A stretch of 56,268 bases of DNA. It comes from Cyanothece sp. BG0011. Lineage in GTDB: Bacteria; Cyanobacteriota; Cyanobacteriia; Cyanobacteriales; Microcystaceae. Below are positions 9,601 through 18,480 of this stretch, one piece after another; the stretch's first letter is position 1, and each line of letters begins with the position of its first letter. The stretch spans positions 1 through 56,268 of the forward strand of contig NZ_PRLH01000142.1 in the NCBI RefSeq assembly GCF_003013815.1. Reading direction: 5' to 3'. Under the pieces are notes generated by a model, which was given only the letters and a program-made list of their open reading frames with translations, searched no databases and was not told where the DNA came from. The translations under genes and the position numbers were made by a program.

Positions 9601-12064
9601 CCAACCCATGACAGGAAAATTATCCGGTCAATTTACCCTAGACTTAGAGAATGGGGCGATCGCAGGTCAAAAGGTGGCCATTCGTAATCCTATTGTAGGC
9701 ACAATTCAAGCAAAACAAGTTAAAGGAAACTTTCACTACGCTAACCAAAGCTTATCCCTTCAAGAGACAAAAATATTAACCCATAACAGCCAATATGACC
9801 TAAACGGACAATTTACCCAAACTCCCCAGGGTCCAGAAATAGCAGCCAATGTGAACATTAATCAGGGTAAATTACAGGATATTCTAGAAACCTTACAAAT
9901 TTTTGAACTAGAAGACTTAAAACGGGGACTGAAACCGCCTAAATACGCTAAAGCGGCCGATTTGTACGAAAATAACAGCGATTCCCAGAGTCCCCTTTTT
10001 AAAGTAGAAACCGCAAAACAGTCTCTCGGCGATCGCATGGATACCTTAAACAAAATTACCGCTTTATTAGGAGAAAACCAAGAGAAACAAGGTGATAATG
10101 AAGGTTTACCAGAGTTAGATCGCTTAAAAGGAGATTTCAACGGTCAAATTGCCTTAAATATTGCCCCAAAAACTGGATTAAAACTTAACTTTGATCTCAT
10201 CGGACAACAATGGGAATGGGGACAATATCAACTCACCCAGTTTCAGGCCAGAGGTAACTGGAAAGAGGGAAACTTGACCTTAGAACCCTTTAACCTACAA
10301 TTAGAAGACAGTATTATTCAATTTGCTGGTCACATTGGACAAACCAACCAAAAGGGACACCTGCAAGTGGTCAATATTCCCTTAGATACCCTCTCCCAAT
10401 GGGTTAACCTTCCCTCCGTCGTTACCCTTGGAGGACAACTTAACGGACAAATCAACCTGGGAGGAACCCGTGACAACCCTCAAGCATCAGGAAAATTAGC
10501 CATTAATCAACCTAGCATTAATCAAACCCTCTTAGATTCTACTCAAGGACAATTTACTTATGAAGGGGGTCAATTTAACTTTCTCGCCAGTAGTATTCTT
10601 GATCGCCAAAGTGAACCCTTAACCATAGAAGGAACCTTTCCCTACGTTTTCCCCGTGGCCAAAGTCCAACCCAAAAGCGATCGCTTATTCTTAAAATTTC
10701 AGGCCAAAAATGAAGGGTTAACCCTACTTAATATTCTCAGTCAAGGACAAGTTGCTTGGTTAGGAGGAACAGGAGAAGTCCAATTAAACTTATCAGGAAA
10801 AGTTGACCCAAAACGGGGGATTCCCTATGAACTACAGGCCGATGGTGTAGCCCAGGTTAAAAATGCTACCATTGCCACCAAAATGTTGCCCCAAAGCCCT
10901 TTTCAACAAGTTCAGGGCAAAATTTTCTTTGATTTAGATACCATTGCTTTTGATGATTTTACGGGACAATTTAGCGGTGGTCAAGTTGCAATTTCAGGGT
11001 CTTTACCCCTGTTAAAACTAACAGAAAATGATCCATCTGTCACCATTCAATTAAATAATTTAGCCCTTAACCTTCCCCAAATTTATCAAGGAGGTGTTCA
11101 GGGTAATTTAAACATTGCAGGCAGTGTATTAAGTCCCGAAATTGGGGGAGAAGTTAATCTATTTGATGGTCAAGTTTTCTTAGGAGAAAAAGGAAAGAAA
11201 CCCAAACAACATAATCCTTTATTAGCTAGTACAAAATTAAACAATTTACAATTAAATTTAGGAGATAAAATTACTATCAGTCGTCTTCCTATTTTAACCT
11301 TTTCAACCACAGGAAATTTAGCTTTAAATGGAACCTTAGCAAAACCCGAACCAGAAGGGATTATAACCTTAGAAAATGGGTTAGTGAATCTGTTTGCCAG
11401 TCAATTAAGGTTGGCAGGGGGAAAAAATAATACAGCCCAATTTTTACCCGAAAAAGGATTTGATCCTTATTTGAATATCAACCTATTTGCTTCTGCCACC
11501 GAAACAACACAAAACACCATTAATATTAATCCAAATTCAGCCGAAGTCCCCGAAACTTTTAGGGCTACCAAAAATAGTTTAGAAACAGTCAGAATCAAAG
11601 CAAACGTCGAAGGATTTGCCAGTAACATTACTAAAAATATAGAATTAAGTAGTCAACCGAAACGAAGTCAACAGCAAATTATTACCCTATTAGGGGGAAC
11701 CTTTCTCAATACATTAGGAACAGGAGAAACCACCCTAGGATTAGCCAATTTAGCAGGAACCGCCGTTTTAGGACCCGTTCAAGGGGCGATCGGAGAAGCA
11801 TTAGGATTGAGTGAATTTCGCATTTTTCCCACTCCTTTAATTAACCAAGATGATGCCCTTGATACTTCTAATATTGGCGTTGCAGCCGAAGCCGGACTCG
11901 ATTTAACCGAAGATTTTTCCTTGTCCATTCAAACCATTGTTAACAGCGATCGCCCTCCCAGATTAGGATTACAATATCGTATTAATGATAGTACAACCAT
12001 TAGAGGATCAAGCAACTTTTCTGATGATAATCGAGGTAGTATTCAGTTTGAACAAAGATTTTAA
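6698..12064 (+). CDS. tamB: TamB / DUF490 translocation-assembly protein
   Basis: A very large (1788 aa) AsmA/TamB-type bridge protein. One N-terminal membrane helix (~29-52) is followed by more than 1500 residues of repetitive beta-strand sequence. Short motifs of the type GxLxGxLxIxG and VxAxGN recur, as expected of the long hydrophobic groove of bridge-like lipid transporters. The conserved DUF490 domain fills the last ~400 residues and the protein ends in a phenylalanine (FEQRF), as outer-membrane-associated family members do. Known TamB links the inner membrane to an outer-membrane Omp85 partner and moves phospholipid or helps assemble outer-membrane proteins. No Omp85 gene is adjacent. 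The EamA gene starts 15 bases after the stop, so the two may be cotranscribed. Confidence 0.9.
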   Translation: MSKNRSPMQRDHNLQCLHKGKPNRRHYSWMGWSVSVVLLGVAGGTLAGGILIQHNLTPVVEKQLSSFLNRPVELGELEAFSFNYIRFGQTDLLTTPTDPANVSMSGLKIAYNPLKYIIDGKLEIEVTAIEPSAYLEQGKDGNWLLTQFKTLNPNSPIRLKNLGIQKGEAILVSRSKDGEKETPINLEHLSAVVQPINNNSELKFQVDSSIVNSGNFNIAGIFSQENKSTNLLVRGHQINAEIISQLLPLPIGLESGKIDANLEVSHANKKLSNLQGVARLNQVYSKVTGLPHLLKTHGQLQFKGRKINFDEVITQFGKITGVVKGNIDLDQGFNLVAKTQLTPIKDIFKTIEQQPKNLPVTGTVQGNLKIIGSLNDPNILISLNNKDSIKVDKINFSNVKTSFSLNKKQIKINKFEAVPTVGGEIIGQGNINLNSSSPLYSINIQGKNLPTATLANLYETKIPNYIKQVSTQVNLSGNLKQPETFKAIGQANFQTAEGTIKADHITYTNGNWQGTLIASELNTNHFNLPINDGKIEGIFRVSGTSKKPIYESIKATGNVKIKVDNGWIDANNIQLSQGQWQANLQVNNTQIKNIVPRKDLQGILDGSFQVAGGLKPNHNNIQAKGQGRLTLGGGQIIANDLYLEQGKWSSEITTQNVNVSSLTDKLPKQLSGTLNSHFTLVGNSNPETFLESIEGKGNAKLTLSQGAIAAKDLTITQGNFTTTLTPTAIPLQAIASQLKGNLSGNLEIAGKLNKISPEYLQAKGNLQFSQGLPYINRSLNTAIQWDGQRLTLDQVTASDLTATGWLDIDLTNQKNKLEAITAFSLDIEGKNFDLASFPLSLPVEDLEHSGKLDFKGTVAGTPKTPNVAGEMALINLKLGEINFEPVISGNILKNEEKGLKLTLDGTQDQLHLQLDPQLKPLTVAVKQETIDLVANKQDNQWKLQVNALPLPIIQKIAQKQYKNNPLLFQPMTGKLSGQFTLDLENGAIAGQKVAIRNPIVGTIQAKQVKGNFHYANQSLSLQETKILTHNSQYDLNGQFTQTPQGPEIAANVNINQGKLQDILETLQIFELEDLKRGLKPPKYAKAADLYENNSDSQSPLFKVETAKQSLGDRMDTLNKITALLGENQEKQGDNEGLPELDRLKGDFNGQIALNIAPKTGLKLNFDLIGQQWEWGQYQLTQFQARGNWKEGNLTLEPFNLQLEDSIIQFAGHIGQTNQKGHLQVVNIPLDTLSQWVNLPSVVTLGGQLNGQINLGGTRDNPQASGKLAINQPSINQTLLDSTQGQFTYEGGQFNFLASSILDRQSEPLTIEGTFPYVFPVAKVQPKSDRLFLKFQAKNEGLTLLNILSQGQVAWLGGTGEVQLNLSGKVDPKRGIPYELQADGVAQVKNATIATKMLPQSPFQQVQGKIFFDLDTIAFDDFTGQFSGGQVAISGSLPLLKLTENDPSVTIQLNNLALNLPQIYQGGVQGNLNIAGSVLSPEIGGEVNLFDGQVFLGEKGKKPKQHNPLLASTKLNNLQLNLGDKITISRLPILTFSTTGNLALNGTLAKPEPEGIITLENGLVNLFASQLRLAGGKNNTAQFLPEKGFDPYLNINLFASATETTQNTININPNSAEVPETFRATKNSLETVRIKANVEGFASNITKNIELSSQPKRSQQQIITLLGGTFLNTLGTGETTLGLANLAGTAVLGPVQGAIGEALGLSEFRIFPTPLINQDDALDTSNIGVAAEAGLDLTEDFSLSIQTIVNSDRPPRLGLQYRINDSTTIRGSSNFSDDNRGSIQFEQRF

Positions 12065-12079
12065 TTAGTTATTTTTCTT

Positions 12080-13120
12080 ATGTTATCTCGGTTTAATCAA
12101 ATGTCAGGTCGTTTCTATTTATTAGTTGGAGTGATGATTTTTGGCGTTGCTAATGCTGTGACTCGTAAACTAACAGAAATAGGGGCGCAAAATCTCATCG
12201 ATGGTCGAAACCCGATTTCTTTTTGTAACGTTTTATTTGTGGGTAATTTGTGTGCTTTGATTGCTTTATTGGGGGTTTATTATCCTCAACTCAAAAAAAC
12301 AGCCTTTAGAAATCTATCATCACGAAATTGGTTTTATTTACTTCTAGTTGCTTTACTATCTGGGGCTTTAGCACCCGCTTTATTCTTTAGCGCACTAGAA
12401 AAAACAGCCGTCAATAATGTTATTTTAATCAGTCGCATCGAACCGCCTCTCGCTTTATTTTTATCTGTTATGTTTTTGAGAGCAAGGGTTAATGGTTGGG
12501 TTGTCGGTGGTGCTATTGTATCAACCATAGGAGTTGTCCTTACCGTTGTTTTACAACCACCACAAGGGGATATGGTCCAGATGTCAGGTTTCCAATTAGG
12601 CATTGGAGAGTTAATGGCTGCAGGAGGCGCAGTTTCTTCAGCGATCGCTAATATTATTAGTAAAGTCAGCTTACAAAATATAGCTCTAGGCTTCTTTAAT
12701 GTGGTAAAAACCGCTCTGGGTACAGTTATTTTCTTTGTGATAGCACTATTTTTATATGGAAAAGAGCATTTTATCGACATATCGTCCCCTTTACTATGGA
12801 AATGGATGATAGTCTATGGAACCGTTATTGTGGTCGTGGGACAGTTATGTTGGTTTGCTGGTTTAAAACGAACCAGTGCATCTGAAGTGTCCTTAGCTAA
12901 CTCTTTTAATCCTATTGCTGGCGTATTAGCTGCTTTTTTGATCTTAGGAGAAACACCAACCACAGCCCAATATATAGGCGGTTTCGTTATTTTAATGGGA
13001 ATTATTTTTAATCAAATTGGTATCGTTAAACAAAATAAAATTTTATCGGAAGTTGTACCCACAGAAAAGATGTCTCAAAAAACGAATATTGCTTCATCTG
13101 TAGGCTTTAAAGGACTTTAA
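12080..13120 (+). CDS. EamA/DMT family transporter
   Basis: A 346-aa inner-membrane protein with about ten hydrophobic helices arranged as two EamA repeats (~15-155 and ~170-310). The second ends in the family-typical SLANSFNPIAGVLAAFLILGE. Drug/metabolite superfamily members export amino acids, nucleobases or other small metabolites, and the substrate cannot be told from this sequence. It starts 15 bases after tamB. Its TAA stop codon coincides with the first bases of the inverted repeat of a transposon-like element (13118-13356), so the original C-terminus may have been altered by that insertion. The last ~30 residues are polar and look non-conserved. Confidence 0.87.
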   Translation: MLSRFNQMSGRFYLLVGVMIFGVANAVTRKLTEIGAQNLIDGRNPISFCNVLFVGNLCALIALLGVYYPQLKKTAFRNLSSRNWFYLLLVALLSGALAPALFFSALEKTAVNNVILISRIEPPLALFLSVMFLRARVNGWVVGGAIVSTIGVVLTVVLQPPQGDMVQMSGFQLGIGELMAAGGAVSSAIANIISKVSLQNIALGFFNVVKTALGTVIFFVIALFLYGKEHFIDISSPLLWKWMIVYGTVIVVVGQLCWFAGLKRTSASEVSLANSFNPIAGVLAAFLILGETPTTAQYIGGFVILMGIIFNQIGIVKQNKILSEVVPTEKMSQKTNIASSVGFKGL

Positions 13121-13356
13121 ACTGACATATTGCACGCCTTACAGGAAAACTCAGCAATGTAAGCATTCAGTATTCAGCATTCAGCAGTTACCATCAAAAT
13201 GAACCCTATTGCCTGTTCCTCGTTCCCTGTTCCGATCCCCCACACCCCCCACACCCCCCACACCCCCCTTTATAAGGGGGGCAGGGGGGGTTAGGGCCAG
13301 GGGGGGTAGGGGGCAGGGGCCAGGGGAGGTTATCGAAGGTGCAAGATATGAGTTAA
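13118..13356 (-). mobile_element. MITE-like element, copy A (inverted relative to B and C)
   Basis: Terminal inverted repeats TAAACTGACATATTGCAC (13118-13135) and GTGCAAGATATGAGTTAA (13339-13356) bound about 239 bp without a gene. The interior holds three CATTCAG/TATTCAG heptamers (13164-13184) and a C-run/G-run palindrome centred on CCCCCCTTTATAAGGGGGG. The left end reads GCACGCCTTACA, which is the reverse complement of the right end of copy B; the right end matches B's left end with CACCTTCGAT. It is therefore the same element in the opposite orientation. The left repeat supplies the TAA stop of the EamA gene. Confidence 0.8.
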
Positions 13357-13435
13357 ACACTCGCTAAAAATCTCCTTATTATTCATAAGGAGACTAATAA
13401 CTTATTTTGAGTTAAGACAGTTTTATCTCAACAAC

Positions 13436-14728
13436 TTAATGAAGGGAACCATTGACATAATAATCTCTTGTTCCTTTTGCATCCAATGCGTCTCCTAAAC
13501 GATTTAAAGCATGAATATAAGCAGCCGTTCGCATGGAAACCCCATCTTGCTGTGCGATCGCCCAAACTTGTTCTGCTTCTGTCATCATTTTGTCTTTCAT
13601 TCGTTCATTAACTTCTGTCCTTGTCCAATACAACCCACTGCGATTTTGTACCCATTCAAAATAACTAACCGTTACCCCTCCCGCATTAACCAAAATATCA
13701 GGAAAAACATAAATTCCCTTTTCCTCTAAAATTGAATCAGCCGCCGAGGTAATCGGCCCATTGGCCACTTCAAAGATAAATTTTGCTTTGATATTATTAG
13801 CATTGTCTGCTGTTATTTGATTCTCTAAAGCAGCCGGAATCAAAACATCGACATCCAATTCTAATAACTGCTCATTGGTAATACTTTCATGGTCTCCAAT
13901 ATCACAGACGGTATCTTCGCAGTAAATAGCTGTAATCCCTCGATGTTCTTTTTTATAATTACGAATGCTGAGAATATCTAACCCATTCTCTGTATAAATT
14001 CCTCCTTTTGAATCACTTACGGCTACTACTTTATAGCCTGATTTTGCCAATAATTCTGCTATTACTGCCCCCGCTTTTCCAAACCCTTGCACGGCCACCG
14101 TTGTCTTTTCTGGTATCAATTCAAACTTAGGAAGAATGGTTTGTATCACATAATAAGCACCAGTTCCGGTTGCGGTATCTCTTCCTTGACTTCCTCCCAT
14201 GGTTAGGGGTTTACCAGTCACCACACCAGGGGTAATTTTTCGCTGGATAATACTATATTGGTCCATCATCCAACCCATGATCATTTGATTGGTATAAACA
14301 TCCGGGGCTAAAATGTCAATATCAGGGCCAATAAAATCGGCGATCGCTTCAATATAACCCCGACTCAACCGTTCTAATTCTTGTTTTGATAACTCCTTCG
14401 GGTTAAGGGTTATTCCCCCTTTGGCTCCCCCAAAAGGTAAGTTTAATAAGGCACATTTAAATGTCATCCAAAAAGCTAAAGATTGCACTTCATCCATGGT
14501 GACATTGGGGTGATAACGAACCCCTCCTTTTCCTGGCCCTCTGGTATCGTCATAACGCACTCGATACCCTTGAAAAATGCGTAACGAACCATCATCCATT
14601 CTCACAGGAATAGAAACACTTAAACTGGTTTTAGGATGCTTTAATCGTTCGCTGGCATCCTCAGAAATTGACGTATATTTTAAGGCTTTTTCTAGCCTTG
14701 TACTAGCATCAGCAAGGAGTCCGTTCAT
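13436..14728 (-). CDS. gdhA: Glu/Leu/Phe/Val dehydrogenase, probable glutamate dehydrogenase
   Basis: A 430-aa amino-acid dehydrogenase interconverting glutamate and 2-oxoglutarate plus ammonium with NAD(P). The N-terminal domain carries the substrate and catalytic lysines in KGGVRYHP, MTFKCALLNLPFGGAKGG and the PDVYTN aspartate region. The C-terminal Rossmann domain shows VAVQGFGKAGAV and ends with LVNAGGVTVSYFEWVQN. Length and motifs fit the hexameric glutamate dehydrogenases of cyanobacteria. Leucine dehydrogenases are shorter and lack this N-terminal arm, so glutamate is the likely substrate. AAGGAA lies ten bases before the ATG at 14728. The upstream 353 bases show no GTA-N8-TAC NtcA-type site that I can find. 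Confidence 0.93.
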   Translation of the reverse strand: MNGLLADASTRLEKALKYTSISEDASERLKHPKTSLSVSIPVRMDDGSLRIFQGYRVRYDDTRGPGKGGVRYHPNVTMDEVQSLAFWMTFKCALLNLPFGGAKGGITLNPKELSKQELERLSRGYIEAIADFIGPDIDILAPDVYTNQMIMGWMMDQYSIIQRKITPGVVTGKPLTMGGSQGRDTATGTGAYYVIQTILPKFELIPEKTTVAVQGFGKAGAVIAELLAKSGYKVVAVSDSKGGIYTENGLDILSIRNYKKEHRGITAIYCEDTVCDIGDHESITNEQLLELDVDVLIPAALENQITADNANNIKAKFIFEVANGPITSAADSILEEKGIYVFPDILVNAGGVTVSYFEWVQNRSGLYWTRTEVNERMKDKMMTEAEQVWAIAQQDGVSMRTAAYIHALNRLGDALDAKGTRDYYVNGSLH

Positions 14729-15081
14729 AATTGTTTTATTCCTTTTATTTGAGACAAGTTTGTTAGAAAAATCTAGTAACGATTAATGAAAAACAACAGC
14801 CTCCTAATATTCCTTGACTGACTCAATAAAGGAATATAATGCGGAACTTAAAACAGGGAAACTGTTGTCAATTATCTTTGGTCAGTCTTTGTTAAATAAA
14901 ATGACTCAAGTCATTATCTTTGAAGTCATACAATGGTGTGATCAAGCAACAATAGTTACCAAAGAGTTTTTATTCTTAATTAAATTTTAATATATTGAGA
15001 TGAAGCTTGTTAACCCAACTTAGCAATTATTTAATATTTGCAGTTTTTTGTAACAAACTAGAAAAAGTTAAGGAGATTTAC
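14729..15081. other. Intergenic region upstream of gdhA
   Basis: 353 AT-rich bases between trpF and gdhA, both on the minus strand, presumably the gdhA promoter and leader. I see no convincing hairpin, repeat or transcription-factor site. Confidence 0.5.
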
Positions 15082-15714
15082 TCAATTTATTTTACGTAAA
15101 TTTTTCAGTAATTGAGTTACTTTCAGCATATCTTTATCCCCAGGCGATCGCTCAACCCCACTAGATAGATCAATCCCATCCGGGGTTAAATGTTCAAGGG
15201 CTTGTAAAATATTATCGGCCGTTAACCCCCCTGCCAAAAACCAGGGTCGATCGGCACGAAAATTCTTTAACATCTCCCAATTTAAGGTTTTACCTGTTCC
15301 CCCCAACTGTTGAGGATGATAAGCGTCTAAGAGGAAAGTATCAACCATCTCAACGTAGTCAGGGAGATGGGATAAAGAGTCTCTCGTTTTGATTCTAAAC
15401 GCCTTAATCATTTCGAGGTGAGGAAATAATTGTTTAACTTGGGCGCAAAATTCAGGGGTTTCCTCTCCGTGAAGTTGGACGGCCGTTAATTGAGCAACCG
15501 TTAAAACCCTTTCTAGGTCTGTTAAACTGGCATTGGCAAACACGCCTATGCAGTCCACCTTTGTCGGCAGGGTTTGGATAATGTGTTGAATCTGTTGAGC
15601 CCCCACGTAACGAGGCGATCGCTCAACACAAATAAACCCTAAAGCAGTGGCTCCCAAAGCTGCGATCGCTTGTCCTTGCTGAGCTTGAGTGATCCCACAA
15701 ATTTTAATTCGCAT
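15082..15714 (-). CDS. trpF: Phosphoribosylanthranilate isomerase
   Basis: Third step of tryptophan synthesis: Amadori rearrangement of phosphoribosylanthranilate, in a (beta/alpha)8 barrel of 210 aa. The catalytic cysteine is in IKICGIT at the N-terminus and the catalytic aspartate in FLLDAYHP. Other family blocks are VQLHGEETPEFC, LGGTGKTLNW, the phosphate-binding FLAGGLTADNI and GIDLSSGVERSPGDKD. I begin at the ATG at 15714, preceded by TTGGGGAG. The in-frame TTG at 15723 falls inside that ribosome site. The gene stands alone, not in a trp operon, as is usual in cyanobacteria. Confidence 0.95.
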   Translation of the reverse strand: MRIKICGITQAQQGQAIAALGATALGFICVERSPRYVGAQQIQHIIQTLPTKVDCIGVFANASLTDLERVLTVAQLTAVQLHGEETPEFCAQVKQLFPHLEMIKAFRIKTRDSLSHLPDYVEMVDTFLLDAYHPQQLGGTGKTLNWEMLKNFRADRPWFLAGGLTADNILQALEHLTPDGIDLSSGVERSPGDKDMLKVTQLLKNLRKIN

Positions 15715-15778
15715 TCTCCCCAACTCCTAATAATTGTTAAGTATTCAAACAAAGTGAGATTTTTTCAACAGAGATCCT

Positions 15779-15784
15779 TATAAT
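15779..15784 (+). promoter_or_regulatory. Candidate -10 element for psaK
   Basis: A perfect TATAAT 43 bases before the psaK ATG. No good -35 hexamer lies at 17 bases, which is common for light-regulated cyanobacterial promoters. An AGGAG ribosome site follows at about ten bases before the ATG. Confidence 0.45.
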
Positions 15785-15826
15785 GCCTCTTGTTTATAGT
15801 CATAAATTCAAACAGGAGTTTAACCC

Positions 15827-16102
15827 ATGTTCTCCCATATCATCATACTTGCTGAGGCTACCTCTGCGGTCACGACCCCCTGGAACTTGTCTGTCGCGAT
15901 GATTATGATTACAGCTAATCTCTTTAGCTTTATTTTGGGTTATTTTGCCATTCAAAAAACTGGTGCCGGTCCTGATCTTCCTTTACCTCAGTTAGCCTCA
16001 AAGAAAAAATTTGGACTTCCCGAACTATTGGCAACCGCTAGTTTTGGTCATATTCTAGGAGCAGGAATTATCTTAGGGTTATCCAATGCTGGTCTTCTCT
16101 AA
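15827..16102 (+). CDS. psaK: Photosystem I reaction centre subunit X (PsaK)
   Basis: A 91-aa thylakoid membrane subunit at the periphery of photosystem I. It binds chlorophyll and takes part in state transitions and, in some strains, IsiA or phycobilisome coupling. The two transmembrane helices are residues ~22-46 (MIMITANLFSFILGYFAIQ) and ~66-88 (LATASFGHILGAGIILGLS). They are joined by a stromal loop with the typical GPDLPLP segment, and the cyanobacterial PsaK C-terminus with GHILGAG is present. A clear AGGAG precedes the ATG. Cyanobacteria often hold two psaK genes (constitutive and high-light). Which one this is cannot be settled here. Confidence 0.96.
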   Translation: MFSHIIILAEATSAVTTPWNLSVAMIMITANLFSFILGYFAIQKTGAGPDLPLPQLASKKKFGLPELLATASFGHILGAGIILGLSNAGLL

Positions 16103-16153
16103 TGGAATCTTGACAGTCAGTCCCAGATAAGGACTACAGTTTCACCGAACTTA

Positions 16154-16198
16154 ACAGTGAACAGTGACCGATACAATTAACTGGTCACTGATAACTGT
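16154..16198. repeat. Imperfect inverted repeat after psaK
   Basis: Arms ACAGTGAACAGTGACC (16154-16169) and GGTCACTGATAACTGT (16183-16198), 13 of 16 paired. It looks like a dispersed cyanobacterial intergenic repeat that may also act as the psaK transcription end, though no U tract follows. Confidence 0.5.
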
Positions 16199-16342
16199 AT
16201 AACTCAATTTTTCTGAAGAATTCATTGTATAGTTTTAACAACGATTTATTATAGGAATAAGTTTCAATACTGTGTGATCCTTTTTGTTGAGCTATTCGAT
16301 CAACACTCAGCTATGAAAGGCCCCTTATAAACTAGAATTTCG

Positions 16343-16762
16343 GTGATTACTTTAACTTTACTCCATCCGACCAGCAGCAACCCTATCCAAAGTTGGACAT
16401 TTGACACAACAACGACCATTCGTATTGGTCGTTCTACGGATAACGAGGTGGTTCTTTATAGTGCCGTCGTTTCCCGTCATCATTTAGAAATTCGCTACGA
16501 AGACAACCACTGGCAAGTGGTTAATTTGGGAACCAATGGTACTTATATCGAGCGAAAATTAATTAGTCAAAAGCAAGCTGTAGATGGCATGATTATTCGT
16601 TTGGCTAGTTCTGGGCCTACCATTCAAATTCATCTATCACCAGAACAGTCGTCCGTTAAGGGTCAATTTGCTCGAATTAATCAACCTCAGTCAAGGTCTT
16701 CTGTTCAACAGAAAAAATCATCCCTAGAAGATACGATTACTCATGAACCGAGAAACGATTAA
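16343..16762 (+). CDS. FHA domain protein
   Basis: A 139-aa protein made up almost entirely of one forkhead-associated domain (residues ~20-100), which binds phosphothreonine peptides. The diagnostic residues are present: IGRSTDNEVV (Gly-Arg), the VSRHHLEI Ser-Arg-His block and VNLGTNGTYIE (Asn-Gly). The last ~35 residues are Ser/Gln-rich and look disordered. The start is a GTG at 16343. No kinase gene is nearby, so its partner is unknown. It is a single gene facing the convergent 441-aa unknown gene. Confidence 0.88.
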   Translation: MITLTLLHPTSSNPIQSWTFDTTTTIRIGRSTDNEVVLYSAVVSRHHLEIRYEDNHWQVVNLGTNGTYIERKLISQKQAVDGMIIRLASSGPTIQIHLSPEQSSVKGQFARINQPQSRSSVQQKKSSLEDTITHEPRND

Positions 16763-16794
16763 TCAAGACTAACTAATGGTAATTTCCATTGTAT

Positions 16795-18120
16795 TTATGC
16801 TGCTTTTGCTTTAATAACATCTTTAGGAATTCTAATTCCTGATAAGTCTAAGCCATCAAATTGTAATGCAGTGGCTACATGGAAATGTTCGAGAAAGTTG
16901 ATTAACCATTTCATTTCACTTTCGTCAAAGTCTTCGTAATTCTTAAATAAAATAGCTAATCGTTTTTCTAAAGCCAAAAGCATTCTTTGTTTTTTGTCTC
17001 TTTTGTCGTGGGTATTCGGATCAATGGGATAACAATGAATAAGTTGTAAGAGAACATTTAAAGTTTTCTTCGTTCCCATATTACTCAACATATCAATAAA
17101 GAAAAAGTGATTTTTTTCATCATCAATAATCAACAACTTAAAACAATAGTCAATGGCGATTTTGATTAATGCTAAATCCGCTTTTGTATTATTATAACTT
17201 GATTCTTCTCCTCCTAAATTAGCTAATAGCTTTTGAGTAACGAATGCTTGTTGATATTCAGGAGGAAATAAACTTGTAATCACTTTATAAAGCATCATTT
17301 TACATTCTAACAGGGATGCTTTATCGTAATAGCTAGATACCACTAATGATCTTTCTTTAAATTTCTTTTCTGTCGCTTTATAATAACAAATAGAACGATA
17401 CAAGGAGTCTTTAGGCAGTTGAGTCGGATTTTCCCAATCTTTTCCTACCGTTCTAGAAGAAAAAGACCCTGCTAAATCTTGATTATTATCTTTCATCGTT
17501 TCCTGACGAAGATAACGATGTAAATTAACGGAATAGTTACTTACATATTGATCTTGTCTTACTTGGGTTGTTTGTCCAAAACTGGTGTTTTCTGATGCAC
17601 CTAAATAAAAACTATAAAGATGAGGATAACGAATTAAACGCTTTCCGAGTCGTTGTTTTCTTTTCCATGCGGGTTCATCGTCTTCTGCTTCTAACTTTTT
17701 ATATTTATCAACAGTTATTTTTAATCGTTCAAAAGCCGTTGGGGTTTCAGGGTCGCCTTCTATTTGTTTTTTTGACACAAAAAAGGGTTCTAACGACGGG
17801 TACATAGTCGGTTTTTCCGCTGCATTTTCTAAAATATTAATTAATCGACTTAAAGAGTTATATAAGTCATTTCTAAATCGCCTATCTAATCCCAAGTTAT
17901 TAATAAAGTAACAGCAAACTCGATTAAGGAAATAACTAATATTTTCAGGAATATTACGACAAATTTTTATTAAGGTATTAGAATCTTGCAACAGCAATTC
18001 TTCTAGTTTATCTAAGTAAGTTTCGGGTTTATTTTTAAAGTATTTGAAATAATCTTCAAATAGGCTTTCCTCTCTAGCTAAATTTTCAAAATCTTGTTGT
18101 AAATGGGTAACTGTAATCAT
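16795..18120 (-). CDS. Conserved-looking protein of unknown family, 441 aa
   Basis: I do not recognise this protein. It is 441 aa, soluble, highly charged (Lys/Asp/Glu-rich) and mostly helical, with no signal peptide and no membrane segment. A tyrosine-rich stretch RYPHLYSFYLGASENTSF lies near residues 165-182. A hydrophobic helical part, LLECKMMLYKVITSLFPPEYQ, is followed by FKLLIIDDEKNHFFFIDMLSNMG, and the C-terminus has LQFDGLDLSGIRIPKDV. That last piece resembles the opening of a pentapeptide-repeat coil (DLSGI), but only one turn is present. No catalytic motif is evident. The ATG at 18120 has GGAG just upstream. A CRP-like palindrome lies about 210 bases upstream, hinting at cAMP-dependent control. 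Confidence 0.7.
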   Translation of the reverse strand: MITVTHLQQDFENLAREESLFEDYFKYFKNKPETYLDKLEELLLQDSNTLIKICRNIPENISYFLNRVCCYFINNLGLDRRFRNDLYNSLSRLINILENAAEKPTMYPSLEPFFVSKKQIEGDPETPTAFERLKITVDKYKKLEAEDDEPAWKRKQRLGKRLIRYPHLYSFYLGASENTSFGQTTQVRQDQYVSNYSVNLHRYLRQETMKDNNQDLAGSFSSRTVGKDWENPTQLPKDSLYRSICYYKATEKKFKERSLVVSSYYDKASLLECKMMLYKVITSLFPPEYQQAFVTQKLLANLGGEESSYNNTKADLALIKIAIDYCFKLLIIDDEKNHFFFIDMLSNMGTKKTLNVLLQLIHCYPIDPNTHDKRDKKQRMLLALEKRLAILFKNYEDFDESEMKWLINFLEHFHVATALQFDGLDLSGIRIPKDVIKAKAA

Positions 18121-18269
18121 AGTTTTTCTCCTTGTTACTTTGTTTTATCCCCCAAATTCGCCTATCGGTATGGATATGAATCACTAGATACTAAAAAGTT
18201 CTATAAGTAGAATAATCTCTCAACTTAAACCCAGAAGTTGAATGATTTGGTGATCGTTTCGAGAATCTA

Positions 18270-18343
18270 TTGTGATTAGTGTAACTGAGACTGTACCGAA
18301 AGGTTGTGATTCTAATCTTTGAATCGTTGTGATCATGATCACT
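18270..18343. promoter_or_regulatory. CRP-like binding site cluster
   Basis: TGTGATCATGATCACT at 18328-18343 fits the CRP/SYCRP1 consensus TGTGA-N6-TCACA at nine of ten fixed bases, and its core GTGATCATGATCAC is a perfect palindrome. Two further TTGTGAT half-sites lie at 18270-18276 and 18304-18310. The rest of the 360-base gap (18121-18480) shows nothing else. The likely target is the 441-aa gene starting at 18120. Confidence 0.5.
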
Positions 18344-18480
18344 GACTTTTTAGTAACTTTAATTAACTATCTTACATCCCTAAGTTCTTACGCATTTCTA
18401 ACTATGTAATCACCCTACCCCATCAGAGTCAACTATTAACACGATTGTCTCCGTTTACTCTTAGCTTGAATGCCTATATA

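Noticed and set aside
14729-15081. NtcA site upstream of gdhA
   Set aside because: No GTA-N8-TAC palindrome could be found by eye.
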